64,000 nucleotides of DNA from Methylophaga thiooxydans DMS010 (GTDB lineage: Bacteria > Pseudomonadota > Gammaproteobacteria > Nitrosococcales > Methylophagaceae), in contig NZ_GG657897.1 of the NCBI RefSeq assembly GCF_000156355.1, forward strand, positions 164,659 through 228,658, given 5' to 3'. Both the position numbers and the translations under genes were made by a program. Below the pieces are notes generated by a model. The model was given only the letters and a program-made list of their open reading frames with translations. It ran no database searches and had not been told where the DNA came from. Below are positions 7,421 through 16,511 of the stretch, in pieces; within the stretch, counting starts at the first letter, position 1, and each line of letters opens with the position of its first letter.

Positions 7421-9703
7421 CTAAAGACCTTGCCTCTCGAAAAGATCATCTATTTGCTCATTCTCAGCTGCATCAGAATCAGATATTCCTTTCCACCGGT
7501 GTGGATTAGATTTAGCTTCTTCTTCATATCTATCTCTGTTTGATTCAACAATTGTGTCCTTGTCGCAGCTGTAAACAACGTCCCAAACTTCAGAGTCAGA
7601 AAACTCGATTTCAATGTTATCAAGTCTACCGGTAAGAAATTCGTAGAGTTCTGAGTCCTCTATTTCATGCGTCTCCAATGCATCTGGAAAGGCATCATAT
7701 TCCATTACATCTCCAGTTAAATTCGAGTGGTAGTGCTCAATCACCCTAGTTTTGAGTAAATCCTTTAAATCCTCATCAACGCACATTAAATTCAGTATGT
7801 CTGCCACATACATGAACTCATCGTTGAGATCATCCCAAGACTCATTCAACTCATTGTTTAATTTATTTCTGATGTAGCTGCTAAGTCTAGTGTCATATGG
7901 ACTTAATGCCTGCATTTCTAAATTAGAAAGTAGAAACTCGAACTCCTCTAACATAATCGTGTTTTCTTGACCAAAGAAGAACCTATCCAGCAGCTCATCT
8001 AGATCATATTTGCGCAAACACTGCTCTCCTAAATTAGCAAAAACAGTGTTAAAAAGTACAAGGGTATATTGATCGAGCTTCGGAGATATCTGAGTAGCTT
8101 TTAAGTAATAATCCAACTGTCTAACTAGAACTTGCTCGAGAGCCTCTTGGCTGATGATTCCATTTCTTGAGTAATTAGCGAGGGCGATGAGGGCATTGGG
8201 ACTTCTAAGGTAAGTTAAGACTTCATTCATCAACGCTGTATTAGTTGCATACTCAGAATTTACAAAGTCTCTTATTGATGGATTGAAAAGTGAATAATAG
8301 TGTTTTTTATCGTAAACCTGAGTTCTGTTGACCAGGGCTCCGGTTAACGCCTTAATTTCGGTTGTAAATGAACTACTTTTTGCTAGACCCGGTTTATTTT
8401 CCAATAACCGATAATAGAATTCCTCCAATAACCCCTCTTCTATCGGCTTCTCATTCAAAACCACAGCAAGCACTAGATATAAAGATTTTTCACTCAACTG
8501 AGAATCAAAAACTTTCCTCCAGATTTGGGATGGATTACTAAGGCTTGTTTCGATATAGCTCCAGTAGTGTTCCGGTTTGACTTCATCCAAGCGCTGACAA
8601 TCAGTAATAAACTGCACCAACCTAGGGTTGAAGTTTTTGTGCACAATTATTTTTAGATATCTTTTATCTGTATATAGCTCGTTGACATATTTTGGTGTCA
8701 GATTTCCAAACCAAATGTGGTTGTATAAAATTTTTGCTTTATCAAACTTCGATAAGTTACCAACCGCCAATAAGAACTCGTTTTGAGATGTGTTCTTTTG
8801 CTCAAATATCTCGGAAAGACGCTTCGCTCTGTTGAGGATATTTGTCCGCGAGGTCAATATGAACCTCTTATTACTGCTAGATTGAACTCTTTTTATAAAG
8901 CTAACTACGTGAGAATCCTCATGAGCATTGAAAGCCTCAAGGTAGTTTGTCCCTAAAAAATCATCAAAATAAAATATCTGCTTTTTTTGAGGATCAAAAA
9001 TATCCTCAGCTTCATTTAGAGAGTTCTCAATGTAAATAAATTTATAATCTTGGGCGATATATTGATAGCAAAGCTGCTCGGCCAAAAATGTTTTACCTAC
9101 ACCAGGTTCACCACAAATTATTACTGAGTGTAGCTCCTCAAGTTTTTTCTCAGCTTTTAGGTGACTCTCCGTCATCGCATACATTGCGAGTTTTGAGCTA
9201 ATTTCTTCTATTTTGTACTGACTTCGACCATGTATCGCACTGTGAATTATTCGGTTAAGTACAGTGGTACTTGTCATCCACAATTTATAGTGCTTTTCCT
9301 CAATGTTTGGGTTATCACCCAGGAAGTCGTTAAGGTCTTCCCTGCCAACCACATCAGACTCTTTATGGATGAAAGGGCTAAAAATCGATTTTATCTTTTG
9401 CTTATTTGCCTTTGACAACTCCAAAGATGTTACAAAAATATACCTTTCCGGTGAGAGCTTTTTTACCTTCTCAACTTCTTCCTTTTGAAGGTGTGATAAC
9501 AACGCAGTAATACCGGTTTTAAACCAATGCTTGCATTGAATTATGATTTCGCCACCTGTAGAGGAGAAGTATCTTCCATCAACGCCTCCATCTTTGCCTG
9601 GCTTAAAGCGCTCTACGAGAACGCCATCTCTTTTAGAAATAACATCTGCAGCCAGGACCTCGAATTCCTTGTCATTTAGAGCATGAAAATCATATTCGCT
9701 CAC
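7421..9703 (-). CDS. Mrr-type nuclease fused to nSTAND NTPase, putative anti-phage protein
   Basis: 760 aa. The N-terminal 130 residues form an Mrr_cat/REase-like domain: FKPGKDGGVDG with Asp42, then EIIIQCKH with Gln56 and Lys58, the D-(Q/E)-x-K core. A STAND-type NTPase follows, with Walker A GEPGVGKT (198-205), Walker B IFYFDD (243-248) and an LTSR sensor-like motif (283-286). It resembles nSTAND3 proteins. The C-terminal 400 residues are helical, likely the sensor arm. Nuclease-nSTAND fusions are known as phage sensors of the Avs type, so this is very likely defence. It starts 139 bp from the tRNA, pointing away from it. A 44-nt gap separates it from the GIY-YIG-like gene. Confidence 0.82.
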   Translation of the reverse strand: MSEYDFHALNDKEFEVLAADVISKRDGVLVERFKPGKDGGVDGRYFSSTGGEIIIQCKHWFKTGITALLSHLQKEEVEKVKKLSPERYIFVTSLELSKANKQKIKSIFSPFIHKESDVVGREDLNDFLGDNPNIEEKHYKLWMTSTTVLNRIIHSAIHGRSQYKIEEISSKLAMYAMTESHLKAEKKLEELHSVIICGEPGVGKTFLAEQLCYQYIAQDYKFIYIENSLNEAEDIFDPQKKQIFYFDDFLGTNYLEAFNAHEDSHVVSFIKRVQSSSNKRFILTSRTNILNRAKRLSEIFEQKNTSQNEFLLAVGNLSKFDKAKILYNHIWFGNLTPKYVNELYTDKRYLKIIVHKNFNPRLVQFITDCQRLDEVKPEHYWSYIETSLSNPSQIWRKVFDSQLSEKSLYLVLAVVLNEKPIEEGLLEEFYYRLLENKPGLAKSSSFTTEIKALTGALVNRTQVYDKKHYYSLFNPSIRDFVNSEYATNTALMNEVLTYLRSPNALIALANYSRNGIISQEALEQVLVRQLDYYLKATQISPKLDQYTLVLFNTVFANLGEQCLRKYDLDELLDRFFFGQENTIMLEEFEFLLSNLEMQALSPYDTRLSSYIRNKLNNELNESWDDLNDEFMYVADILNLMCVDEDLKDLLKTRVIEHYHSNLTGDVMEYDAFPDALETHEIEDSELYEFLTGRLDNIEIEFSDSEVWDVVYSCDKDTIVESNRDRYEEEAKSNPHRWKGISDSDAAENEQIDDLFERQGL

Positions 9704-9739
9704 GAAATATCCTTTTTAACAGCACCACAATGAGTATAA

Positions 9740-9786
9740 GTCTACATTAGAAAATAAACCGAATTCTGTCTACATAGTGTCTACAT
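9740..9786. repeat. Three GTCTACAT direct repeats beside the tRNA 3' end
   Basis: GTCTACAT occurs at 9740-9747, 9768-9775 and 9779-9786, all in the same direction within 47 bp and 57-103 bp from the tRNA CCA. Short repeats like these next to an attachment core are typical of integrase arm-type or excisionase binding sites. This supports the element end lying at the tRNA; binding is inferred. Confidence 0.45.
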
Positions 9787-9800
9787 AAGACATAAACAAA

Positions 9801-9834
9801 AAAGCCTTAACGCTAAAAATAACGCTAAGGCTTT
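9801..9834 (-). terminator. Intrinsic terminator after rpoD-tRNA
   Basis: Read on the minus strand, AAAGCCTTAGCG pairs with the complementary arm ending TAAGGCTTT (with G-U pairs), followed by TTTG. It lies 8 bp past the tRNA CCA and would end transcription from rpoD and the tRNA. The direct repeat AACGCTAA within it is part of the stem. Confidence 0.7.
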
Positions 9835-9842
9835 GATATATA

Positions 9843-9919
<77 letters not shown>

Positions 9920-9933
9920 GACAACTTGTTGTC

Positions 9934-11766
9934 TTATGACCCTTCTGAATCGAGGAAACTTCTCAATTGATCAGAGCGTGATGGGTGACGCAGTTTACGC
10001 AGTGCTTTCGCTTCAATCTGACGAATACGTTCACGTGTGACGTCAAACTGTTTACCGACTTCTTCCAAAGTGTGGTCAGTATTCATATCGATACCGAAAC
10101 GCATACGCAGTACTTTGGCTTCTCTCTCGGTCAAGCCGTTTAAAACGCCTTGTGTCGCTTCACGCAGACCTTCAATAATCGCTGAATCAGATGGCGAGAT
10201 GACGTTCACGTCTTCCACAAAGTCACCCAGGTGTGAATCTTCATCATCACCGATCGGTGTTTCCATCGAAATTGGTTCTTTAGAGATTTTCAGCACTTTG
10301 CGTACTTTGTCTTCTGGCATTTCAACGCGTTCAGCTAACTCATCAGGTGTTGGCTCACGCCCCATTTCTTGGAGCATTTGTCGCGCTACACGGTTGAGCT
10401 TGTTGATCGTTTCGATCATATGCACCGGAATACGAATTGTCCGCGCCTGATCCGCTATTGAGCGGGTAATCGCCTGACGAATCCACCACGTCGCATAGGT
10501 AGAGAATTTGTAACCACGTTGATATTCGAACTTATCAACGGCTTTCATCAAACCGATGTTACCTTCCTGAATCAGATCCAAGAATTGCAAACCACGGTTG
10601 GTGTATTTCTTCGCAATTGAGATAACCAAACGCAGGTTAGCTTCGACCATCTCTTTTTTGGCACGGCGCGCTTTAGCTTCGGAAATCGACATTTGGCGTG
10701 CAATTTCTTTGATTTCGGAAATCGAAAGACCACGGTCTTCTGAAATCTCAGCCAATTTGCTTTGCGCAGCAACGACTTCATCATGATGTTTTTTGATCGT
10801 TGAAGAGTAATGTTTTTTCGCTCGGATGTGCTTATCTGCCCAGTTAACGTTACTTTCATTGCCTTGGAATGAATCGATAAAATCACGGCGATTCATTCGA
10901 GCCTGATCAACAACGATGCTCATAATCGTTCTTTCTTGCTTACGAATTTCGTCGATGGTGTCGGCCATCAAGTCGTTGAGGTAGATCAGGGTCTTAGGCG
11001 TAAGTTTGAATTCCATGAACAAGTTGCTTGTTTGTTCACGCGCTTCTTCAGCAGCATCGCCAGCGGCTTTGTTGTAGGCTTTGAAGCTATCACGCAAGGC
11101 ATCAAATCGCGCCTTGGCTTCTTCTGGGTCAATCTCACCAGAACCTTCTTCGTCATCACTGACGTCATCTGAATCGTCGTCATCGTCATCAGACTCGCTG
11201 TCTGACTCTTCGACAGAGACCTCTTCCTTAGCTTCTTCTTCTGCGACTTCTTCTTCAGCAACAATAAAACCTTTGATCAGCTCGTTAAGACGCATTTCAC
11301 CAGCTTCAACGGCATCAAATAATTCGAGAAATGACGCAATACAGTCAGGATAGGTAGACAGCATTTGCAGGCTTTCGCGCAGACCGGCTTCGATACGCTT
11401 GGCGATAACAATTTCGCCTTCACGCGTTAGTAGCTCAACCGAGCCCATTTCGCGCATGTACATGCGAACAGGGTCAGTGGTACGGCCAAACTCACCATCG
11501 GAGCTGGCTAAAACTGCGGCAGCCTCTTCATCAGAGACTTCATCATTAGAAGAAATGGCCTCAGCAAGGCGCTCCATTTCATCGGTATCCATGCCATCTT
11601 CATGGACCATGATACCGAGGTCGCTAAACATGCTGACGATATCTTCTACCTGATCAGCATCGACTAGATCTTCTGGAAGATGATCATTAATCTCACCGTA
11701 GGTGAGATAACCACGTTCTTTCCCTAAGGCGATAAGTTCCTTAACGCGTGATTGTTGATCTTTCAT
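9934..11766 (-). CDS. rpoD: RNA polymerase primary sigma factor RpoD (sigma-70)
   Basis: 610 aa, the usual length. Region 1.1 covers about residues 1-80, region 1.2 starts at [11 protein letters not shown], and an acidic non-conserved segment (about 165-215) contains long Asp/Glu/Ser runs. Region 2 ([32 protein letters not shown]) recognises the -10 element. Region 4 near the C-terminus ([18 protein letters not shown]) binds the -35 element. It is the last protein gene of the macromolecular synthesis operon, 92 bp after dnaG. It also has its own perfect TATAAT -10 in that gap, so it is probably transcribed both from the operon and independently. The tRNA follows 14 nt after the stop. Confidence 0.98.
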   Translation of the reverse strand: MKDQQSRVKELIALGKERGYLTYGEINDHLPEDLVDADQVEDIVSMFSDLGIMVHEDGMDTDEMERLAEAISSNDEVSDEEAAAVLASSDGEFGRTTDPVRMYMREMGSVELLTREGEIVIAKRIEAGLRESLQMLSTYPDCIASFLELFDAVEAGEMRLNELIKGFIVAEEEVAEEEAKEEVSVEESDSESDDDDDDSDDVSDDEEGSGEIDPEEAKARFDALRDSFKAYNKAAGDAAEEAREQTSNLFMEFKLTPKTLIYLNDLMADTIDEIRKQERTIMSIVVDQARMNRRDFIDSFQGNESNVNWADKHIRAKKHYSSTIKKHHDEVVAAQSKLAEISEDRGLSISEIKEIARQMSISEAKARRAKKEMVEANLRLVISIAKKYTNRGLQFLDLIQEGNIGLMKAVDKFEYQRGYKFSTYATWWIRQAITRSIADQARTIRIPVHMIETINKLNRVARQMLQEMGREPTPDELAERVEMPEDKVRKVLKISKEPISMETPIGDDEDSHLGDFVEDVNVISPSDSAIIEGLREATQGVLNGLTEREAKVLRMRFGIDMNTDHTLEEVGKQFDVTRERIRQIEAKALRKLRHPSRSDQLRSFLDSEGS

Positions 11767-11810
11767 GCGGCCCCTTTAAAACCCTTGACGCTAATAGTCG
11801 TGAACACTTC

Positions 11811-11816
11811 ATTATA
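11811..11816 (-). promoter_or_regulatory. -10 box of an internal rpoD promoter
   Basis: TATAAT on the minus strand, in the 92-bp gap between dnaG and rpoD, would give a leader of about 40 nt before the rpoD ATG. No good -35 hexamer stands at 17 bp; a TTGATG lies 20 bp upstream. Internal rpoD promoters are known in E. coli (heat-shock type); class here is unknown. Confidence 0.45.
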
Positions 11817-11858
11817 CTGAAATGCTTAATTTTTTGCATCAAATTTAGCTAAAAACAT

Positions 11859-13577
11859 TTACTTATACGACTTAACTTCGGCTTTTTCTGCCTCCGTTAA
11901 TTCACTGAACGGCTTGCTGGTCAACTCATTGATTCGCTGGGACTTTGCTTCTTTTTGCAAACGAGAAACAATACCGGTGAGTTCGTGTTTGAGTGCATCC
12001 GCTGATAAGCTTAACGGTTGCAATGCAAGTTTCTGAAGATGCGCCCCGTTTTCTTTGTCTCGCCAGCGCTCCAGCAGGGCCGCAGTAGTTAAATGGGGAT
12101 GCTGGTGCAGAGTTTCAAGCAGTTCCTGCAAAATATTCACGCCAGGCTGTTTTACCGACTGAATAGCAGCCACATCATCAATCTCACGAGCCAGTATCGG
12201 ATACTGCAACACAATGGTGATAGCCATGCGAATTGGCGTCATTGTTGCCATAGCCTGTTTTTTAGCAGGACGTTTTTGTTGTTGAGCCGGTTTTTCTAAA
12301 TGCTTGTTCAGAGTCGCTATATTGGTTTTGCTTAGCTCTGCTAGACGTTGTTCTAGCATATCCCGGTAAACACCAGCGGGCACATGCTTGAGATAAGGCT
12401 TGGCCATCTCAACTAATCTTGCTCGACCATCCATTGAGGCCAAATCCACTTGGCTGCCTAATGTTTCAAAAAAGAATTCGGAATAATTCTGTGCATTTAC
12501 AACGCGCTCATTAAACGCCTCGGCACCTTGCTCAGAAACCAGACTGTCTGGATCTTCACCATCAGGCAGAAACATAAATTTGAGTTGCTGATTGCCGCCT
12601 AACATTGGCAACGCATTTTCAGCAGCACGCCAGGCCGCATCACGTCCCGCTCTGTCGCCATCAAAGCAGAACACCACTTCCGGCGCCGCGCGTAATAGCA
12701 AGCGAAGATGATCAGCGGTGGTAGACGTGCCTAATGTAGCAACAGCATTGGATATACCATGCTCTGCCAACGCAATCACATCCATATAACCTTCAACAAT
12801 GACGATGCGCTCAAGCTTACGATTCGCTTTGCGAGCCTGATAGAGACCGTATAGCTCCGCCCCCTTATGAAAGATTGGCGTTTCAGGTGAATTCAGATAT
12901 TTGGGTGTGCTGTCATCCAAAACTCGACCGCCAAAACCAATCACACGCCCTCTTCTATCCCATATCGGAAACATGATTCGATTACGAAAGCGATCGTAGG
13001 TTCGACCTTTGTCGTTTTTGATCAACAAACCGCCATCTAATAACTGCTTGGTTTGCTGTGGATTACTGCCAAACGTTCGCAACACATTATCCCAACCATC
13101 TGGTGCCATGCCGATACCAAATAACTCGACAGTTTTTTGGGAAAGACCACGTCGTTTCAGATAATCAACAAACGCTTGTCGTTGCGGATGGGTTTGCAAT
13201 TGATGCACATAATATTGGCCGACCTTATCCATCAGGTCGTAAAGGCTTTGTTTAACGGGAGAAAGGCTTGCCTGTTGTGTAGTGGGCACTGTCATACCCA
13301 CATGATCCGCTAGCTCCTGAATCGCTTCAGGGAAACTTAGCTGATCATATTCCATTAAAAAGCCAATCGCCGTGCCATGCGCACCGCAACCAAAGCAATG
13401 ATAAAACTGCTTTTCTTGGCTTACTGTAAAGGAAGGTGTTTTTTCATTATGAAAAGGGCAGCAGGCATGAAGGTTTTTACCTGCTTTTTTGAGCGGCACA
13501 CGGGTATCGATGATATCAACGATATCAACCCGTGCAAGCAGCTCATCAATGAATTGTGTGGGGATTTGTCCAGCCAT
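11859..13577 (-). CDS. dnaG: DNA primase DnaG
   Basis: 572 aa, near normal length. The N-terminal CHC2 zinc finger is visible (CCPFHNEKTPSF...CFGCG, residues 40-65). The catalytic TOPRIM core follows with IVEGYMDVIAL and CFDGDRAGRDA, which carry the metal-binding acidic residues. The C-terminal 150 residues are the helicase-interaction domain. It makes RNA primers at the replication fork and binds DnaB. It lies between the yqeY and rpoD genes on the same strand, in the rpsU-dnaG-rpoD order conserved in gammaproteobacteria. Confidence 0.97.
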   Translation of the reverse strand: MAGQIPTQFIDELLARVDIVDIIDTRVPLKKAGKNLHACCPFHNEKTPSFTVSQEKQFYHCFGCGAHGTAIGFLMEYDQLSFPEAIQELADHVGMTVPTTQQASLSPVKQSLYDLMDKVGQYYVHQLQTHPQRQAFVDYLKRRGLSQKTVELFGIGMAPDGWDNVLRTFGSNPQQTKQLLDGGLLIKNDKGRTYDRFRNRIMFPIWDRRGRVIGFGGRVLDDSTPKYLNSPETPIFHKGAELYGLYQARKANRKLERIVIVEGYMDVIALAEHGISNAVATLGTSTTADHLRLLLRAAPEVVFCFDGDRAGRDAAWRAAENALPMLGGNQQLKFMFLPDGEDPDSLVSEQGAEAFNERVVNAQNYSEFFFETLGSQVDLASMDGRARLVEMAKPYLKHVPAGVYRDMLEQRLAELSKTNIATLNKHLEKPAQQQKRPAKKQAMATMTPIRMAITIVLQYPILAREIDDVAAIQSVKQPGVNILQELLETLHQHPHLTTAALLERWRDKENGAHLQKLALQPLSLSADALKHELTGIVSRLQKEAKSQRINELTSKPFSELTEAEKAEVKSYK

Positions 13578-13646
13578 AAGCGCTATTATGGCTTAAATTC
13601 GCAGTAAAGATTAACCACGTCTAGATAGACTTGGCTGCATAAGCTT

Positions 13647-14108
13647 TTAGTTGCTCAACGCAGCCTTAACTTGACCGCTTACCGCGCTCATATCAGCACG
13701 ACCTTGGATCTTAGGACGCAGTACATTCATTACTGCTCCCATGTCTTTAATGCTGGAAGCGCCCGCTTCAGTAATCGCTGCCTGGACGGCTTCCGCAATT
13801 TCTTCTTCGCTCAATGCTTCAGGCAAGAACTCTTCAATAATGACTAGTTCTGCCTTTTCAATCGATGCCAGATCATCACGGCCCGCATTTTCATATTGAT
13901 CCAATGCTTCACGACGTTGCTTGGTCATTTTAGTCAGGATGACAATAATGTCGTCATCTGACAGATCCGCGCGGTTATCCACCTCAACCTGCTTGATGGA
14001 TGCGGTAATTTGACGCAACACATTCAGACGATCTTTGTCTTTGGCGCGCATCGCGTCTTTGACATTATCCTGAATGGTGACCTTTAATGGACTGGCTTCA
14101 GCTGGCAT
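13647..14108 (-). CDS. GatB/YqeY domain protein
   Basis: 153 aa. It matches the YqeY family related to the tail domain of GatB in the amidotransferase that corrects mischarged tRNA. Family marks are KEDAMRAKD-like (here VKDAMRAKDKDRLNVLRQI), KMTKQRREALDQYENAGR and the C-terminal KDMGAVMNVLRPKIQGRADMS. It stands between rpsU and dnaG, a frequent position in gammaproteobacteria that are not enterics. A role in tRNA amidation or tRNA binding is presumed from family; it has not been shown. Spacing is 22 nt from rpsU, so it is part of the macromolecular synthesis operon. Confidence 0.93.
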   Translation of the reverse strand: MPAEASPLKVTIQDNVKDAMRAKDKDRLNVLRQITASIKQVEVDNRADLSDDDIIVILTKMTKQRREALDQYENAGRDDLASIEKAELVIIEEFLPEALSEEEIAEAVQAAITEAGASSIKDMGAVMNVLRPKIQGRADMSAVSGQVKAALSN

Positions 14109-14130
14109 AGTCTTAATCTAAATTGCGTGA

Positions 14131-14346
14131 TTAGTACAAACGAATACGGCTTGCGTTTTCACGAGACAATTTCTTTTGATGACGCTTAACTGCCGCTGCT
14201 GCTGCGCGTTTACGAACAGTTGTTGGCTTTTCATATGCTTCACGAGCACGTGCTTCAGCAACAGTACCGGCTTTTTCACAAGCACGTTTGAAGCGACGCA
14301 AAGCTACGTCAAATGGTTCGTTCTCTTTAACTCTAACTGCAGGCAT
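14131..14346 (-). CDS. rpsU: 30S ribosomal protein S21
   Basis: 71 aa, the normal length. Almost the entire sequence is family-typical: [21 protein letters not shown] at the start, then [20 protein letters not shown] and a basic C-terminus ending RIRLY. It helps 30S initiation by supporting mRNA base-pairing near the anti-Shine-Dalgarno region. It is the first gene of the rpsU-yqeY-dnaG-rpoD unit and is divergent from tsaD across 135 bp, the classical arrangement of this locus. Confidence 0.98.
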   Translation of the reverse strand: MPAVRVKENEPFDVALRRFKRACEKAGTVAEARAREAYEKPTTVRKRAAAAAVKRHQKKLSRENASRIRLY

Positions 14347-14481
14347 TCAATGCTCCCTAAACAATTCTTGTACGGAAAACCCCCAATTGTACGAAATATC
14401 TACCAGAAAGCAAACAGTTAAATCACTTTATTTCAAAAAAAGGCATAATACTTCTGTTTAGATTAATAGCCTGGATAAGAA

Positions 14482-15489
14482 ATGCGCGTTTTAGGAATCG
14501 AATCATCTTGTGATGAAACTGGTGTGGCCTTGTATGACACAGAGCAGGGCTTGTTGGCTCATGCCTTGTTCAGCCAGATCGATCTTCATGCTGAGTATGG
14601 TGGTGTGGTTCCGGAACTTGCCTCACGCGACCATATTCGCAAAACCTTACCGCTTATTGATGAAGTTCTGAACTCTGCGGGTTTAACCACACAAGATATT
14701 GACGCCGTTGCTTACACCGCAGGCCCAGGCCTTGCCGGCGCGTTACTGGTTGGCGCCGCGATAGGTCGTAGTGTGGCTTGGGCACTTGATAAGCCGGCAT
14801 TAGCCATTAACCATATGGAAGGCCACTTATTATCGCCATTGCTTGAAGATCGCTCCCCGGCGTTTCCCTTTGTGTCTTTATTAGTATCGGGCGGCCATAC
14901 CTTGCTGGTTGATGTAAAAGCTGTCGGTGACTATGAGTTACTGGGCGAATCTGTAGATGATGCGGTTGGTGAGGCCTTTGATAAAACAGCAAAGCTTCTA
15001 GGCATGGATTACCCTGGCGGCCCTTATTTGGCAGCAAAAGCGGAAGAGGGTACTGCTGACCGATTCGAGTTTCCACGCCCCATGACCAACCGACCAGGTC
15101 TCGATTTCAGTTTCAGTGGCTTAAAAACCTTTGCTATGAATACCTGGCTGGACAGTGATAAAACCGAGCAAGATAAAGCTGATATTGCCTTAGCATTTCA
15201 AACGGCTGTCGTGGAGACATTAGCCATTAAATGCCGCCGCGCCCTGAAACAAACCGGTCATAAACGCTTGGTGGTCGCCGGTGGCGTCAGTGCCAATAAA
15301 GCGTTGCGCACTAAGCTTGATGCGATGCCGGGTGTCGATGTGTTTTACCCGCGCCAACAATTTTGTAGTGATAATGGCGCCATGATTGCCTTCGCAGGGG
15401 CAATTCGTCAGCAGGCGATGGTCAAACAAGATGCGCCCAGTTTCAGTGTTCGCCCGCGCTGGCCGCTGAATGAATTAACACCACCTTAA
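14482..15489 (+). CDS. tsaD: tRNA N6-adenosine threonylcarbamoyltransferase TsaD
   Basis: 335 aa, standard. It transfers the threonylcarbamoyl group to A37 of ANN-decoding tRNAs with TsaB, TsaE and TsaC. Visible marks are the N-terminal [13 protein letters not shown], the metal-binding NHMEGHL (near residue 110), SGGHTLLV, a [10 protein letters not shown] block and [12 protein letters not shown] near the end, all of the Kae1/TsaD ASKHA fold. It is divergent from rpsU. Its stop codon overlaps that of plsY on the other strand by four bases (TTAA), so the two genes are convergent with no intergenic DNA. Confidence 0.98.
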   Translation: MRVLGIESSCDETGVALYDTEQGLLAHALFSQIDLHAEYGGVVPELASRDHIRKTLPLIDEVLNSAGLTTQDIDAVAYTAGPGLAGALLVGAAIGRSVAWALDKPALAINHMEGHLLSPLLEDRSPAFPFVSLLVSGGHTLLVDVKAVGDYELLGESVDDAVGEAFDKTAKLLGMDYPGGPYLAAKAEEGTADRFEFPRPMTNRPGLDFSFSGLKTFAMNTWLDSDKTEQDKADIALAFQTAVVETLAIKCRRALKQTGHKRLVVAGGVSANKALRTKLDAMPGVDVFYPRQQFCSDNGAMIAFAGAIRQQAMVKQDAPSFSVRPRWPLNELTPP

Positions 15490-16079
15490 GACTTTTCTTC
15501 TTCGCGGCTGAGTAGGCGGCGAATATTGCTGTGATGGCGGGCAATTAGCATCAGCGCTATCAGCAAAATCAGCCAGCGTGCTCCAGCGCTCTCGATCAGC
15601 CACAAACTATATAGCGGTGTTAAGGCTGCTGCGGTCAGTGCTGACAGGGAAGAGAGCCGGCTGATCGCAAACACCAACAACCAAGTGGCGAGTCCCGCTG
15701 ATGCCAAAAGCGGCGACAATGCCAGAAAGCCACCCAAAGCGGTGGCGACCCCTTTACCACCTTTAAATTGAAAAAATACCGGGAATAGGTGTCCTAAAAA
15801 TGCCGCAAAGGCGGTAGCAGCCACCCACACCATCGTTAAGCCCAAAAGATGGGCAACCAACACCGGTATAACACCTTTGAAGACATCAATAATCAGCACT
15901 GTCGCAGCCAGCTTTTTACCACCGAAACGCAATACATTAGTAGCGCCGGGGTTACCTGAGCCCTGTGTACGTGGATCAGGCAGGCCACCAAGTTTGCAAA
16001 GCACAATGGCACTGTTCAGAGAGCCGATTAGATAAGCAGCCACAAGCAGCGTTATGGGTAAAGCGAGCGTTTCAAGCAT
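15486..16079 (-). CDS. plsY: Glycerol-3-phosphate acyltransferase PlsY
   Basis: 197 aa, membrane protein. It transfers an acyl group from acyl-phosphate to glycerol-3-phosphate, the first step of phospholipid synthesis. There are five hydrophobic segments. Conserved loops are [11 protein letters not shown] (near residue 37), GGKGVAT (near 105) and the C-terminal [10 protein letters not shown]. The start chosen is ATG 16079, where the family N-terminus ([10 protein letters not shown]) begins about 20 residues later. A reading open back to 16367 would run into the divergent folB gene and has no family support. Divergent from folB by 78 bp. Confidence 0.95.
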   Translation of the reverse strand: MLETLALPITLLVAAYLIGSLNSAIVLCKLGGLPDPRTQGSGNPGATNVLRFGGKKLAATVLIIDVFKGVIPVLVAHLLGLTMVWVAATAFAAFLGHLFPVFFQFKGGKGVATALGGFLALSPLLASAGLATWLLVFAISRLSSLSALTAAALTPLYSLWLIESAGARWLILLIALMLIARHHSNIRRLLSREEEKS

Positions 16080-16157
16080 GGTATGATGCTTCCTATTTAG
16101 TTTTTGCGACATTATAGGTCGCAAAACGATGATTGCCACCCTCAAAGCAGCATGCAG

Positions 16158-16511
16158 ATGGATAAAATATTTCTCAACGACCTTAGCATTGACACCATTA
16201 TCGGTATTTACGACTGGGAGCGCCAAACCCAGCAAACGCTGACCTTTGATCTTGAAATGGACTGGGATATCCAGCCCGCAGCAGCGACTGAAGATATCAG
16301 TAAGACCTTGGATTATGGTGCCATTGCGCAAACCATTGTGGCTTTTGTTAAAGCCAGTGAGTACCAATTAATCGAAACATTGGCAGAAGATCTCAGCGCG
16401 ATGTTACTAGCGCAGTATCCTATTCCCAAACTAAAGTTAACCCTGAGCAAACCCGTTGCCCTGCATGGTCAAAATACGGCTCGCATTGTGATTGAACGGC
16501 CGCGCGGATGA
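16158..16511 (+). CDS. folB: Dihydroneopterin aldolase FolB
   Basis: 117 aa. It cleaves dihydroneopterin to hydroxymethyl-dihydropterin in folate synthesis. Typical features are MDKIFLNDLSIDTIIGIYDWER at the N-terminus (seen with DWER shared by the family), DYGAIAQTI in the middle and LKLTLSKPVALHGQNTARI near the end. The start is ATG 16158; an ATG two codons earlier (16152) is also possible and neither has a strong ribosome site. It overlaps folK by 4 nt (ATGA), so the two are translated together. Confidence 0.95.
   Translation: MDKIFLNDLSIDTIIGIYDWERQTQQTLTFDLEMDWDIQPAAATEDISKTLDYGAIAQTIVAFVKASEYQLIETLAEDLSAMLLAQYPIPKLKLTLSKPVALHGQNTARIVIERPRG

Larger units (their letters stand above)
1..9842. 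mobile_element. Putative tRNA-bounded integrative element carrying defence genes
   Basis: The stretch holds a tyrosine integrase, an AlpA-like regulator, a DUF3987 replication-type protein and several nuclease or abortive-infection genes. It stops at the CCA end of a tRNA-CAU gene that sits next to rpoD. Base composition is visibly AT-richer than the core genes to the right, and no housekeeping gene lies inside it. The 3' end of the tRNA faces the element, as expected when integrases use tRNA 3' ends as attB. Three GTCTACAT direct repeats lie just inside that end. The integrase is at the far side, so the second att site should lie just left of the window; it cannot be seen here. The element boundaries are inferred, not proven. 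Confidence 0.6.

Noticed and set aside
9920-9933. GACAAC-TT-GTTGTC inverted repeat between rpoD and the tRNA
   Set aside because: Loop of two bases and no T-run; probably a processing feature at most. The real terminator lies after the tRNA.
11100-11260. Long acidic run in RpoD as a possible novel insertion
   Set aside because: Sigma-70 of E. coli and relatives has a comparable acidic stretch in the non-conserved region.
11081-11353. Ser-rich plus-strand frame opposite rpoD
   Set aside because: It is the mirror of the Asp/Glu/Ser acidic segment of sigma-70, which is low-complexity; no start signal.
16080-16367. Extended PlsY N-terminus
   Set aside because: It overlaps the divergent folB gene, whose product is well recognised; PlsY families begin near 16079.
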